Shown here: one piece after another, positions 25,809 to 35,500 of the stretch
Numbering within the stretch: the stretch's first letter is position 1
Layout of the letters: the number at the start of each line of letters is the position of its first letter
NCBI RefSeq assembly: GCF_020524045.1
Contig: NZ_JAIVKL010000001.1
Span: forward strand, 124,001-188,000
Source of the DNA: Metabacillus litoralis
GTDB lineage: Bacteria; Bacillota; Bacilli; Bacillales; Bacillaceae
Length of the DNA: 64,000 nucleotides
Reading direction: 5' to 3'
Made by a program: the position numbers and the translations under genes
The notes under the pieces: model-generated
Database searches by the model: none
What the model saw: the letters and a program-made list of their open reading frames with translations, nothing else
Told to the model about the DNA's origin: nothing

Positions 25809-27290
25809 ATGAAAACACATAATACAGATGACAGTTTAGCATTACACACTGATCTTTATCAAATAAATATGGCAGAATCTTATTGGGAAGACGGAATTCA
25901 TAATCGAAAAGCAGTTTTCGAAGTGTATTTCCGAAAGCTTCCATTTGGTAATGGTTATGGCATATTTGCAGGACTTGAAAGAATTATTGAATATCTTGAG
26001 AATTTCACATTTACTGATTCAGATATAAATTATTTACGAGAGAATTTAGGTTATCAAGATGATTTTCTAAGTTATTTACAACAAATCCGCTTTACTGGTC
26101 ATGTTTTCTCTGTGCAAGAAGGCGAAATGGTCTTTGGTAATGAACCTATTATTCGGGTAGAGGCACCATTAGTCGAAGCGCAGCTCATAGAAACAGCTCT
26201 TTTAAATATTGTGAATTATCAAACCCTAATTGCCACTAAAGCTGCTCGAATTAAACAAGTAGTTGGCGAAGATGTTGTAATGGAATTTGGAACAAGACGT
26301 GCACATGAACTTGATGCTGCTATTTGGGGTACAAGAGCTGCATTTATTGGTGGATTTAATGCAACATCAAATGTTAGAGCCGGAAAAATATTTGGTATTC
26401 CGGTATCAGGTACACATGCTCACTCATTTGTTCAGGCATACAAAGATGAATACATCGCCTTTCATAAATATGCACGTCGACATAAAGACTGTGTTTTCCT
26501 AGTAGACACCTATAATACATTAAAATCAGGTGTACCTAATGCAATTAAAGTAGCAAAAGAACTTGGTGATCAAATTAACTTCAAAGGTATTCGTCTTGAT
26601 AGTGGTGATTTAGCTTACCTCTCTAAGGAAGCAAGAAAAATGCTCGATCAAGCAGGGTTTCATCATACAAAAATTATTGCATCTAATGATCTTGATGAAG
26701 CAACAATTATTAACTTAAAATCACAAGGCGCTAAAATTGATATATGGGGAATAGGCACAAAGCTTATCACTGCTTTTGATCAACCTGCTTTAGGTGCTGT
26801 TTATAAACTTGCTTCTATTGAAGATGAAAATGGTGAAATGATCGATACAATTAAAATTAGTGGTAATCCAGAAAAAGTTTCAACACCAGGATTAAAAAAG
26901 GTTTATCGCATAATCAATAAATTAAATGGAAAGTCAGAAGGTGATTATATCACTCTTCATAATGAACAACCAGAGCATGAGGAAAAACTAAAAATGTTCC
27001 ACCCTATTCACACATTTGTGAGTAAATTTGTTACAAATTTTGAGGCAAAAAATCTCCACCATCAAATTTTTGATGAAGGAAAGCTTGTCTACGACATGCC
27101 TACATTAGAGAGTATGCAAAAGTACACAGCAGAAAATCTTGATCTACTTTGGGATGAGTATAAACGTGCTCTTCATCCTGAAGAATATCCTGTAGATTTA
27201 AGTCAAGCATGTTGGGAAAACAAGATGAACAATATTAGTGAAGTAAACGCTAAAGTTTCTGAAATGGTTAGTAACAGAACTGAACAATAA
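25809..27290 (+). CDS. pncB: nicotinate phosphoribosyltransferase
   Basis: A 493-residue enzyme that joins nicotinate and PRPP to form nicotinate mononucleotide with ATP. The N terminus (LALHTDLYQINMAESYW) and the phosphoribosyl-binding region (VMEFGTRRAHELDAAIWGTR near residue 158, FKGIRLDSGDLAYLSKEAR near 260, IDIWGIGTKL near 312) are typical of the longer PncB form found in Firmicutes. It starts after GTGGAGGAAATATAAAC. Third gene of the NAD operon, after a 181-base gap with candidate regulatory repeats. Confidence 0.95.
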   Translation: MKTHNTDDSLALHTDLYQINMAESYWEDGIHNRKAVFEVYFRKLPFGNGYGIFAGLERIIEYLENFTFTDSDINYLRENLGYQDDFLSYLQQIRFTGHVFSVQEGEMVFGNEPIIRVEAPLVEAQLIETALLNIVNYQTLIATKAARIKQVVGEDVVMEFGTRRAHELDAAIWGTRAAFIGGFNATSNVRAGKIFGIPVSGTHAHSFVQAYKDEYIAFHKYARRHKDCVFLVDTYNTLKSGVPNAIKVAKELGDQINFKGIRLDSGDLAYLSKEARKMLDQAGFHHTKIIASNDLDEATIINLKSQGAKIDIWGIGTKLITAFDQPALGAVYKLASIEDENGEMIDTIKISGNPEKVSTPGLKKVYRIINKLNGKSEGDYITLHNEQPEHEEKLKMFHPIHTFVSKFVTNFEAKNLHHQIFDEGKLVYDMPTLESMQKYTAENLDLLWDEYKRALHPEEYPVDLSQACWENKMNNISEVNAKVSEMVSNRTEQ

Positions 27291-27316
27291 AGACTAGATG
27301 TTTCTGGAGGGTATAT

Positions 27317-27931
27317 ATGGGTAAAATTGGTATTTATGGTTCTTCCTTTGATCCTGTTACAAATGTTCATCTTTGGACAGCAAATACAATCTTACACCGC
27401 TGCAATCTAGACAAAATTATCTTTCTCCCCTGCTCAAGTAAACGAAGAGACAAGGAGATGCAAACAGATGATCAACATCGATGGAATATGCTTCAATTAG
27501 CGATCGATAGCAATGAACATTTTGAAGCTAATGCATATGAAATGAATCAAAATGCATGGAAGATAACAACCTATGAAACATTAAAGCATTTTAAAAATAA
27601 GTATAAAGATGATAGTATTTATTTCATAATGGGTGCTGATCTATTAATTGATATTGGTAAAGGAAAATGGGGAAATGGTGACCTATTAGTAAAGGAAAAC
27701 CAATTTATTGTGATGGCTAGAAATGATATTAATATGCTTAGAGCAATTAGTAGTTCACCTATTTTAAGAAATAACGATGACGGAGAAACCTTTCATTTAC
27801 TAGATAAAGGCTTAGCCATGGAAATTAGTTCTTCTTATATAAGAGATGAATTTTCACTAGGTGGAGATCCGCGGTACCTATTACCAGAAACGTGTTACCA
27901 ATATATTAAAAAGAACTCACTATATCAGTAG
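27317..27931 (+). CDS. nicotinate/nicotinamide mononucleotide adenylyltransferase (NadD-like)
   Basis: A 204-residue nucleotidyltransferase that adenylylates NaMN or NMN. The N-terminal GSSFDPVTNVHLW (residues 8-20) contains the GxFxPx(T/H)xxH nucleotide-binding motif, with Ser in place of the usual Gly at one position; FIMGADLL near residue 109 and the C-terminal ISSSYIRDEF complete the family set. It differs enough from housekeeping NadD to be an operon-specific copy. GGAGGG lies before the ATG. It is 26 bases after pncB and 12 bases before nadE. Confidence 0.87.
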   Translation: MGKIGIYGSSFDPVTNVHLWTANTILHRCNLDKIIFLPCSSKRRDKEMQTDDQHRWNMLQLAIDSNEHFEANAYEMNQNAWKITTYETLKHFKNKYKDDSIYFIMGADLLIDIGKGKWGNGDLLVKENQFIVMARNDINMLRAISSSPILRNNDDGETFHLLDKGLAMEISSSYIRDEFSLGGDPRYLLPETCYQYIKKNSLYQ

Positions 27932-27943
27932 GAGGAACTTAAG

Positions 27944-28762
27944 ATGAATTTACAAAATCAAATCATGTCTGACTTACATGTGAAAGATACAATTAATCCT
28001 AAAGAAGAAGTTCGAGCACGTATTACATTTTTAAAAGATTATGTTAAAAAGACGAATGCAAAAGGATTGGTTTTGGGTATAAGTGGTGGTCAAGACTCTT
28101 CTCTAGCAGGACGTCTTGCTCAATTAGCTGTCGAGGAATTACGAACTGAAGGGTATACTGCAACATTTACTGCAGTTAGACTACCATATGGTATACAAAA
28201 AGATGAAGATGACGCTCAGTTAGCCCTGTCTTTTATCCAACCAGATGAAAGCATTGCTTTTGATATTTCTAATACAGTTGACACTTTTGCTAGTAGCTAT
28301 AATGATACAACAAATGAAGCACTTACAGATTTTAATAAAGGAAATGTAAAAGCTCGAGTACGAATGATTACTCAATATGCAATTGGAGGTCAAAATGGGT
28401 TATTAGTGATTGGCACAGATCATGCAGCAGAAGCTGTAACAGGATTTTTCACGAAATACGGAGATGGCGGAGCAGATCTTCTTCCACTAACAGGCTTAAC
28501 AAAGCGTCAAGGAAAAAGTTTACTTCAAGAACTTCAAGCACCTGAACGTTTATACTTAAAAATACCAACAGCTGATTTGCTTGACAACACACCACTTCAA
28601 GCAGACGAAACTGAGCTTGGTATTACTTATGATGAATTAGATGATTATTTAGAGGGTAAAGATGTAACAAAAGACATTGCTGAAAAAATTGAAAAACGCT
28701 ATATTATGAGCCAACACAAACGAGAAATTCCAGCTTCTATGTATGATAACTGGTGGAAATAA
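27944..28762 (+). CDS. nadE: ammonia-dependent NAD synthetase
   Basis: A 272-residue N-type ATP pyrophosphatase that amidates nicotinate adenine dinucleotide to NAD with ammonia. The P-loop [19 protein letters not shown] lies near residue 46, [12 protein letters not shown] near 139, and [26 protein letters not shown] near 165-190. There is no glutaminase domain, so it is the short form as in B. subtilis NadE. It is the last gene of the operon and completes nicotinamide to NAD. Confidence 0.95.
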   Translation: MNLQNQIMSDLHVKDTINPKEEVRARITFLKDYVKKTNAKGLVLGISGGQDSSLAGRLAQLAVEELRTEGYTATFTAVRLPYGIQKDEDDAQLALSFIQPDESIAFDISNTVDTFASSYNDTTNEALTDFNKGNVKARVRMITQYAIGGQNGLLVIGTDHAAEAVTGFFTKYGDGGADLLPLTGLTKRQGKSLLQELQAPERLYLKIPTADLLDNTPLQADETELGITYDELDDYLEGKDVTKDIAEKIEKRYIMSQHKREIPASMYDNWWK

Positions 28763-28898
28763 GATAAATCATATGATCAGTAGATAAAGCTTTAGCTATA
28801 TCAGACAAGGCATCATGCTAATAGTAATTGAAGTTGCTCTTTACTTTCATATAAAACTATACACAATAAAATACAAATTATTATTTTTCATATCCCAT

Positions 28899-28944
28899 AA
28901 CAAAGCAAAGAGGCTGAGTAAATATACCGCCTCTTTGCTTTGTT
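28899..28944. terminator. bidirectional hairpin between nadE and the ABC permease gene
   Basis: A perfect 16-bp stem (28899-28914 with 28929-28944) with a 14-base loop, placed between convergent genes. T-rich stretches are part of the stem rather than a distinct tail. Confidence 0.65.
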
Positions 28945-29036
28945 AAACTGCCTACAATGATTTAAATGTTGAAACAAAATTTCACTCCAAATGTGTCCAA
29001 GCATTAGCATCAAGAAGGATATACTTGTAAATCATT

Positions 29037-30899
29037 CTATTGAACAGCAGCTATGATTTGTTTTGAATAGAAAAAACGTACGATAAAATAATAGACAATT
29101 TGTATCATGCAGAAAACACCAAGTACAAAAACTGATTCTCTAAACAAATTAAAGGAGAAAAAGTGTGATAATGCCGTTAAAGCAACAGCACCATGAATAA
29201 GTGCTACAATAATTGGTGCAAAAAATAGAATGGCTGTTTGCTTTGTTAGCACTTTTTTTAGTTCTTTTTCGCTTAATCCCATTTTTGCAATAGATTTAAA
29301 TTTTTGTTTATCCTCATCTAAATCCATGTATAAACGGAAATATAGAAAACTTCCAGCTGAGATAAAAAACACAATTCCAATAAATAACCCCACAAACAAA
29401 ATAGGTGCATATGACTTATTTAATTGATAAACATCATATTCAACAGAAGTGAATTCATAAGGTTCTAACTCCTGTTGTAATTTTTCAGAAGCTTTGATCA
29501 CATTTTCCTTTCCTGATGTCACTTGCCACGCTTGATAATATACTTCATCAGCAGGCTGTGTTGTAATCTGTTTGAAATCTTCATCTGAAACAACATAATA
29601 AGGATCTGTTGAAGGTAGTGCTCTAGAATAAATAACTTCATTTGATTTTAAAATATCTCCTGAATTCAACTTTACTGACTCATTTCTTTTTATGTTCATT
29701 TGCCCAAAAGAAAACCCTTCAAATTCAACAGTAACCATTTGTCCCCTATGAAGATTAATGACTTCTTCGTCAATTAATTTTGCAAAATCGTTATAATCCG
29801 ATTGCTTTGCAATGAAGATTTTTTCTCCTTCTACTTCAAAATAACTTAACATCATTTGTGCTTCTGTAGCCTGAATATTTTCCTCTTGTAAAGTTTTGTT
29901 AATCATCGCTACTTCTTGTTCGGCATTTTGACCTCGATAAGTAATCGAATTAGGATTTGTTATCTTTGTTCCTGAGGTAGACCATGTTTGAAACCCGAAT
30001 AAAGTTCCAATCGCACAAAATGCAATCGTTGAAACGATTGAGACCATAAAGAACGTTCGTGCATTATCTTTCATTCGAAAAGAAAGATCTGAAAACAAAA
30101 GCATATTTGTTTTATACCAGAAAAAAGATTCTTTCTTTTTTAACCTTCCAATGATAAAAACACTTAATTGAGTAAACATAAGATACGTTCCGGCAATGAC
30201 TAACAAGATAACCGGGACCATTACCGTAATTACTGCAATCCCTTTTGCCATCAATGCAACCGTATAACCTACACTTAGTAAAACAACAGCACTCATTGTT
30301 AAAAAGAGATTTGCTTTTGGTTCACCTTTGGATTTCTTGTTACCTTTAATTAGATCAATTAGTTTTTTACTTCTTAAAACATAAGAAACAAAAAGAGAGA
30401 TAAAGAAAAATAGCACAATAAAAGAAACAAATGACAGTACTATGGCCTGAATCGGAAGATAAAAATGGAGTTGATCATCAATAATTAGTACATTTTCTGC
30501 TAATAGCAAAATTCCTTTTGCAAAAACTAAGCCAAGCAATATCCCACCAAACGTAGAGAAAAATCCAATTAACATATTTTCCAAAAATACCATCAAACGA
30601 ATTTGTTTCGATGTCATTCCTTGTATCATCAATAAGCCAAACTCTTTTTTCCGAGACTGTAAAAAAGAGCTCATCGAATATAAAATAAAGAAGAAAGAAA
30701 AAACATAGATAATCCATGCTGAAATATACATGCCACTTGTGACATTACCATTCATTTCATCTCCGCTTAATACTGGATGAAAGGCAAAAATAGCAAATGT
30801 GAAAAATACCATAACTGTAAACATGCTACTAAGGAAATAAGCTGCATAAAGTCTTTTATTACGAGTGACATTATTAAACGCGAATTGACGAAAGGTCAT
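29037..30899 (-). CDS. BceB-type ABC transporter permease
   Basis: A 620-residue FtsX-family permease with about ten membrane helices and one large extracellular domain (about residues 310-510), the layout of BceB/PsdB antimicrobial-peptide transporters. The N terminus (MTFRQFAFNNVTRNKRLYAAYF) is typical. The ATG at 30899 follows GGGAGGGG by six bases and overlaps the end of the ATPase gene by 26 bases. The large outer domain is thought to recognise lipid II-binding peptides and signal to the kinase. The exact inducer cannot be read from sequence. Confidence 0.9.
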   Translation of the reverse strand: MTFRQFAFNNVTRNKRLYAAYFLSSMFTVMVFFTFAIFAFHPVLSGDEMNGNVTSGMYISAWIIYVFSFFFILYSMSSFLQSRKKEFGLLMIQGMTSKQIRLMVFLENMLIGFFSTFGGILLGLVFAKGILLLAENVLIIDDQLHFYLPIQAIVLSFVSFIVLFFFISLFVSYVLRSKKLIDLIKGNKKSKGEPKANLFLTMSAVVLLSVGYTVALMAKGIAVITVMVPVILLVIAGTYLMFTQLSVFIIGRLKKKESFFWYKTNMLLFSDLSFRMKDNARTFFMVSIVSTIAFCAIGTLFGFQTWSTSGTKITNPNSITYRGQNAEQEVAMINKTLQEENIQATEAQMMLSYFEVEGEKIFIAKQSDYNDFAKLIDEEVINLHRGQMVTVEFEGFSFGQMNIKRNESVKLNSGDILKSNEVIYSRALPSTDPYYVVSDEDFKQITTQPADEVYYQAWQVTSGKENVIKASEKLQQELEPYEFTSVEYDVYQLNKSYAPILFVGLFIGIVFFISAGSFLYFRLYMDLDEDKQKFKSIAKMGLSEKELKKVLTKQTAILFFAPIIVALIHGAVALTALSHFFSFNLFRESVFVLGVFCMIQIVYYFIVRFFYSKQIIAAVQ

Positions 30900-31638
30900 G
30901 TGCGTCCCCTCCCAATAAAGAAAGTGTATCAATTATTTTTTGGAAAAAGGCTTGACGATTGTTCCCACGATGAATTTCCGAATAAAACTTCCCATCACGA
31001 ATAAAAACAACACGATTACAAAAGCTCGCTGCTTGTGGATCATGAGTAACTAGCATCATTGTTGTTCGTTCTTTTTGATTTAGATATTCCAGCATTTCCA
31101 TAACATCCTTAGAAGATTTCGAATCAAGATTACCTGTTGGTTCATCGGCTAATAACAGCTTAGGATGATGAATCATTGCTCTAGCAACTGCTGCTCTTTG
31201 CGCTTGCCCACCGGATATTTCATATGTGCGCTTATTCATAATTTCTGAAATGCCAAGCATCATAGAAATTTCACGTGCTTTTTCTTTCATTTCTCCTACT
31301 TTTTTTCCTTCTAGTGTTAAAGGAAGGACAATGTTTTCTTCAACAGTTAGTGTATGAAGTAGATTGAAATCTTGAAAAACAAACCCCAATTCTCTACGAC
31401 GAAATTTAGCCAATTCATCCTTTTTTAACTGATGGGGATTTTTTTCATTAATAAGAATTTTACCTGTTGTAGGTTCATCAATCGTTGCAATCAAATTCAG
31501 AAGGGTAGTTTTTCCACTTCCAGAAGGCCCCATTATCCCAACAAATTCACCAGTCTCAATGGTTAAGTCAATATCTGTTAATGCACGGTATGTGACTTTA
31601 CCTTCATAAATTTTACTAACTTGGTTTACATATAACAT
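30874..31638 (-). CDS. BceA-type ABC transporter ATPase
   Basis: A 254-residue ATPase with Walker A GPSGSGKTT near residue 37, Q-loop VFQDFNLLHTLTVEEN, signature ISGGQAQRAAVARAM (Ile replaces the usual Leu) and Walker B LLLADEPTGNLD. It belongs to the MacB/LolD/BceA group that pairs with FtsX-type permeases. The ATG at 31638 follows GAGGAGATCTTGTG. It is overlapped by the permease gene, so the two are translationally coupled. Confidence 0.93.
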   Translation of the reverse strand: MLYVNQVSKIYEGKVTYRALTDIDLTIETGEFVGIMGPSGSGKTTLLNLIATIDEPTTGKILINEKNPHQLKKDELAKFRRRELGFVFQDFNLLHTLTVEENIVLPLTLEGKKVGEMKEKAREISMMLGISEIMNKRTYEISGGQAQRAAVARAMIHHPKLLLADEPTGNLDSKSSKDVMEMLEYLNQKERTTMMLVTHDPQAASFCNRVVFIRDGKFYSEIHRGNNRQAFFQKIIDTLSLLGGDAHDLSSIRV

Positions 31639-31732
31639 CACAAGATCTCCTCGATTCCTCAATTTCGTTTAATCTGTGATTAGTATATCTCTTCTTTTGA
31701 TCCGTAAACTATCGATTCATCTTTCACTATTC

Positions 31733-32734
31733 TTACAACGATGTAAGGTTTTGAGTTTGTGAGAAAATTAATCTAAAAGTTGTACCTTCTCCAACTTCAG
31801 AATCAAATTCAATGGTATGTCCCAGATGATCTACAGCTTCCTTTACTAAATAAAGTCCGACCCCTGTAGATTCTCTAAATTCACGACCATTCTCTCCTGT
31901 AAAAAATGGTGAAAAAACACGTTTTTTATCTGTATCAGGAATACCTACACCAAAGTCAGTGACTTCTAGTACTGCTTCACCTGCTTGTTCAAAAATACAA
32001 ATCACGATACTACTGTTTTGACCAGACGAATACTTAACAGCATTATTTATCAATTGAGAAAGGATAAAAAACAACCACTTTTCATCAGTTTCAACGGTAA
32101 TTCCAACTTTTTCTACTTCTAGCTTAGGATATACTTGATTTCTAATAAAAAATCGTTTATTTTCACCATTCACTTCATGAACAACTTTAGACAACTCAAC
32201 AGGCTTAATCGAAAAATCCTGTTCTATTGATCTAAGACGCGCCATATACAGTACTGTATTTAACCCATTTTTCATTTTTTCCGTTTCTTCACGAATATTG
32301 GATGAATCTGGTTCATCTAGCATTTGTGCAGTAAGCTCAATAACTGAAAGTGGGGTCTTCATTTGATGAACCCATTGATTCATAAACGTATTGTGCTGCA
32401 ATTGCTGATTCTCTAAGGTTTTGATTTGATGTTGGTACAACTTGTATTGATCTTTTAGCAACGAATCAAGTGCCTCAGATATAGGAGTTTGCTCTGTTTT
32501 TTGGAAGGAATCATCAAGTGTTTCTAATGGCTTACTTAATCGTTTATAGAACTTACGGCGACTATTAAAAAAATAACAAAGATAACATGCAAGGAAGAAA
32601 ATTCCGAGAAAAACCGAGTAAAGACCTGGTCGAATCGAACGATACCCATCAAGCCAATAGATCGAGAACATAACAGAAAATTGGATGAATTGAACAATAA
32701 TTAATAATAAGTGCTCTTTCAAAAATAATTTCAT
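31733..32734 (-). CDS. BceS-type intramembrane-sensing histidine kinase
   Basis: A 333-residue kinase with two N-terminal membrane helices (about residues 10-28 and 34-53) and almost no outer loop, then HisKA with His in HQMKTPLSVIELTAQ near 120 and a HATPase (NNAVKYS, DFGVGIPDTDKK, STGVGLYLVKEAVDHLG). Such kinases do not sense ligands themselves but receive the signal from a BceAB transporter. The start ATG overlaps the regulator's stop as ATGA. Four genes (regulator, kinase, ATPase, permease) form one module. Confidence 0.92.
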   Translation of the reverse strand: MKLFLKEHLLLIIVQFIQFSVMFSIYWLDGYRSIRPGLYSVFLGIFFLACYLCYFFNSRRKFYKRLSKPLETLDDSFQKTEQTPISEALDSLLKDQYKLYQHQIKTLENQQLQHNTFMNQWVHQMKTPLSVIELTAQMLDEPDSSNIREETEKMKNGLNTVLYMARLRSIEQDFSIKPVELSKVVHEVNGENKRFFIRNQVYPKLEVEKVGITVETDEKWLFFILSQLINNAVKYSSGQNSSIVICIFEQAGEAVLEVTDFGVGIPDTDKKRVFSPFFTGENGREFRESTGVGLYLVKEAVDHLGHTIEFDSEVGEGTTFRLIFSQTQNLTSL

Positions 32735-33438
32735 GATCTCTTCACCCTTGACCAAGAAAGGTTAAGTCTGTATCCTACACCTCTAACTGTTTCAACAGCA
32801 TCTTTAATACCCAGTTCAAGAAACTTTTTTCTTACTCTTGTAATATTTACATTAAGTGTATTTTCATCTACATATGTTTGTTCATCCCATAACTTAACAA
32901 GTAAATCTTCTCGTCCAGCAACACGAGGATAGCGCTCCATCAAACTTTCAATTATATCTGCCTCTTTTTTTGAAAGTGTAACAATTTGATTGTTCATCAG
33001 TAGTTCTAATCTTTCAATAAATAGCTTTAGTCCTTCTTTTTCTAAAATCCTCTCTTCTACTACTACAGCATATTCTCCATAAGCTCTTCGAAGCTGACTT
33101 CGTATTTTTGCCATAACAACTTCAATATAAAAAGGCTTTGTTATAAAATCATCAGCTCCGTTTTCCAAAGCCATCACTTGATCCATTTCTCCAACTCTTG
33201 CTGAAAGAAAGATTACAGGACAGATCGACTCTTTGCGGATTTGTCTACACCAATAGTAGCCATCAAAACTTGGAAGATTAATATCTAATAAAACTAGGTC
33301 GGGTGAATGTTTGTGAAAATCATCCATAACAGCATTAAAATCCTTAACTAGTGTCACATTATATCCGTATTTATGTATATAAGATTGTAAATGCTCAGCA
33401 ATTTTTGGATCATCTTCAACAATCATAATGTTTTGCAT
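32731..33438 (-). CDS. BceR-type response regulator (OmpR family)
   Basis: A 235-residue regulator: receiver domain with acidic pocket VEDDPK, phospho-acceptor Asp in LVLLDINLPSFDGYYW near residue 52 and Lys in FITKPF near 101, then an OmpR winged helix with VRGVGYRLN at the end. It should activate the adjacent transporter genes. An inverted repeat at 33487-33503 lies where its own promoter's -35 would be. It is the first gene of the regulator-kinase-ATPase-permease module. Confidence 0.93.
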   Translation of the reverse strand: MQNIMIVEDDPKIAEHLQSYIHKYGYNVTLVKDFNAVMDDFHKHSPDLVLLDINLPSFDGYYWCRQIRKESICPVIFLSARVGEMDQVMALENGADDFITKPFYIEVVMAKIRSQLRRAYGEYAVVVEERILEKEGLKLFIERLELLMNNQIVTLSKKEADIIESLMERYPRVAGREDLLVKLWDEQTYVDENTLNVNITRVRKKFLELGIKDAVETVRGVGYRLNLSWSRVKRS

Positions 33439-33486
33439 GTTCTCACTCCTTTTTCCAAGAACATTATGTCACAAAAACTAGGGAAT

Positions 33487-33503
33487 TTACATAGAAATTG
33501 TAA
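33487..33503. promoter_or_regulatory. inverted repeat TTACA-N7-TGTAA upstream of the Bce-type module
   Basis: A 5-bp inverted repeat with a 7-base spacer. It overlaps the -35 zone of a CATAAT -10 on the minus strand that has no good -35, which fits an activator-dependent promoter. BceR-type boxes I recall also use TNACA/TGTAA arms but with a 4-base spacer, so the match is partial. Confidence 0.4.
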
Positions 33504-33657
33504 CGAACACATTTTTTCTATCTTTATATAACCTTCGAGTAGTTTTATTCGATGTAACTAAAAAATGGGAATAACGATAAATTAATCCATATTTATCACC
33601 TCCCTTGCTTCAAGAAATAATTGTATATGAAAACAATAACATTAAAATTAAGGATTT

Positions 33658-33815
33658 TATCGTAAACTATATTGTTTTTAGACGCCTATTTGAAACCTCT
33701 CTGTATAAAGTTTAGTGGCATTTTTTCTTTTAAATAAGTACCGATTATACGATAAAAAGCTCTTTATAGCAGATAATTAAGGAAATTAGCAACAACTTTT
33801 TAGAAAAGAGTCCTA
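33658..33815 (+). repeat. family B dispersed repeat, copy B3
   Basis: An AT-rich copy with CTCTGTATAAAGTTTAGTGG, ACCGATTATACGATAAAA, GGAAATTAGCAACAACTTTT and a final AGAAAAGAGTCCT. It fills the middle of the 570-base gap between the Bce-type promoter and the uronate operon terminator; nothing else is seen there. Confidence 0.78.
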
Positions 33816-33979
33816 ATTAATAATCTTTTGATGTTTATTTGATATTTTTAGAAATTCATTAGTTTACATAATATAATTATCACTTTCTTTGTAATAAACC
33901 TTATTTAACTACCCTTTATTTCGCACTACTGGCGTTCTAACATACACAATCAAATAAACAGTTCACATATTATGTAATC

Positions 33980-34004
33980 AAAAAAAGACAGAAAAATCTG
34001 CCTT
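33980..34004 (-). terminator. uxaA terminator
   Basis: An 8-bp stem with one G-T pair (33985-33992 with 33997-34004). On the minus strand it is followed by seven Ts, six bases after the uxaA stop. Confidence 0.78.
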
Positions 34005-34009
34005 TATTC

Positions 34010-35500
34010 TCATAGCGTAACACCCGTTTTAAAAATTGCAATTTCACGGAAATTATTTTTCTCATGATTCACTAACTCTCCACTTGCAACCTGTATAATG
34101 TAACTGAGGAAATTCTCCAATAACGCCTCTGGTTCTTGATCTTCGATAATCGTTCCTGCGTTAAAATCAATCCAGTGTGGCTTTGTTTCATAAATCTCTG
34201 TATTTGTTGATATTTTCATCGTTGGAACAAATGTACCTAAAGGTGTACCACGTCCTGTTGTAAACAAGACAAGCTGACAACCTGAAGCAGCTAAAGCAGT
34301 TGATGCGACTAAATCATTTCCAGGTGCACTTAAAAGATTCAACCCCTTTTTTTGTAGAACTTCACCATATTTCAGCACATCTATCACTGAAGCTACTCCA
34401 GCTTTTTGGGTACAACCTAGAGATTTATCCTCAAGCGTTGTAATACCACCAGCTTTATTACCAGGTGAAGGATTTTCATAAACAGGTTGATTATGATTTT
34501 GAAAATATTGTTTAAATTCATTAATCATAACTACAATTTTTTTAAACACCTCTTCATTTTCAGCACGTTCCATTAATATTTTCTCAGCACCAAACATTTC
34601 CGGAACCTCAGTTAAAACAGTAGTTGCATTTTGAGCAATTAAATAGTCTGATAGTTTTCCCAATAATGGATTAGCTGTAATCCCAGAAAAACCGTCAGAT
34701 CCTCCACATTTTAATCCGATTTTCAACTCAGATAATGAAACATCCTCTCGTTTATCATCCTTAGATGTTTCATAAATCGAACGCAAAAGTTTTACACCTT
34801 CATCAATTTCATTTGAAACCTCTTGTGATCGTAAAAACTTGATTCTTTTCTCATTAATAAATCCTAGTGATTCTTTAAATTCATCAATATCATTATTTTC
34901 ACAACCTAAACCTAACACCAATACTCCACCAGCATTAGGATGCTTTACTACATTCCCTAAAATTGTTCGTGTGTTCAAATGATCATCGCCAAGCTGTGAG
35001 CAACCATAATTATGTTTTAACACTTGAATAGAATCAAAAGGTAAAGACTCTCCTACTTGATTTTTAAATTCTTGAATAATTTGATCAGCTATGCCATTTA
35101 CACAGCCAACCGTTGGTACAATCCAAAGCTCATTACGTATACCTACCTGACCATTTTCTCTTCGATACCCCTTAAAAGTTAAACTTTCTTTTCCGTAAAT
35201 CGATCCTAGCTTATTTGGAATATATTCATATGTTTCGACACCTGATAGATTTGTTTTCATATTATGAGAATGAACCCAAGAACCGCTCTTAATCTCTTCT
35301 ATAGCATGACCAATAGGAAAACCATATTTTATTATATTTTCTTCCATATTAATATTAGTTAATGAAAACTTATGCCCCTTAGGAATGTCTTGTATTAAAT
35401 CAACTGTTTGATCACCAACTTTGATAGTAGACCCTTCATCAAGCTTACGAATAGCAATGGCAACATTATCATGATCATTAATTTTAATAAATGTTATCAT
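34010..35500 (-). CDS. uxaA: altronate dehydratase
   Basis: A 496-residue Fe-dependent dehydratase that converts D-altronate to 2-keto-3-deoxygluconate in galacturonate breakdown. It has the SAF N-terminal domain (DHDNVAIAIRKLDEGSTI, then GHKFSLTNI) and the large catalytic part with RNELWIVPTVGCVNGIA, HNYGCSQLGDDH, LKCGGSDGFSGITANP and TTGRGTPLGTFVPTMKISTN. The ATG at 35500 follows AAAGGGTGAAGTTA; it overlaps the 3' end of uxaB by 17 bases, so translation is coupled. Last gene of the uronate operon. Confidence 0.95.
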   Translation of the reverse strand: MITFIKINDHDNVAIAIRKLDEGSTIKVGDQTVDLIQDIPKGHKFSLTNINMEENIIKYGFPIGHAIEEIKSGSWVHSHNMKTNLSGVETYEYIPNKLGSIYGKESLTFKGYRRENGQVGIRNELWIVPTVGCVNGIADQIIQEFKNQVGESLPFDSIQVLKHNYGCSQLGDDHLNTRTILGNVVKHPNAGGVLVLGLGCENNDIDEFKESLGFINEKRIKFLRSQEVSNEIDEGVKLLRSIYETSKDDKREDVSLSELKIGLKCGGSDGFSGITANPLLGKLSDYLIAQNATTVLTEVPEMFGAEKILMERAENEEVFKKIVVMINEFKQYFQNHNQPVYENPSPGNKAGGITTLEDKSLGCTQKAGVASVIDVLKYGEVLQKKGLNLLSAPGNDLVASTALAASGCQLVLFTTGRGTPLGTFVPTMKISTNTEIYETKPHWIDFNAGTIIEDQEPEALLENFLSYIIQVASGELVNHEKNNFREIAIFKTGVTL

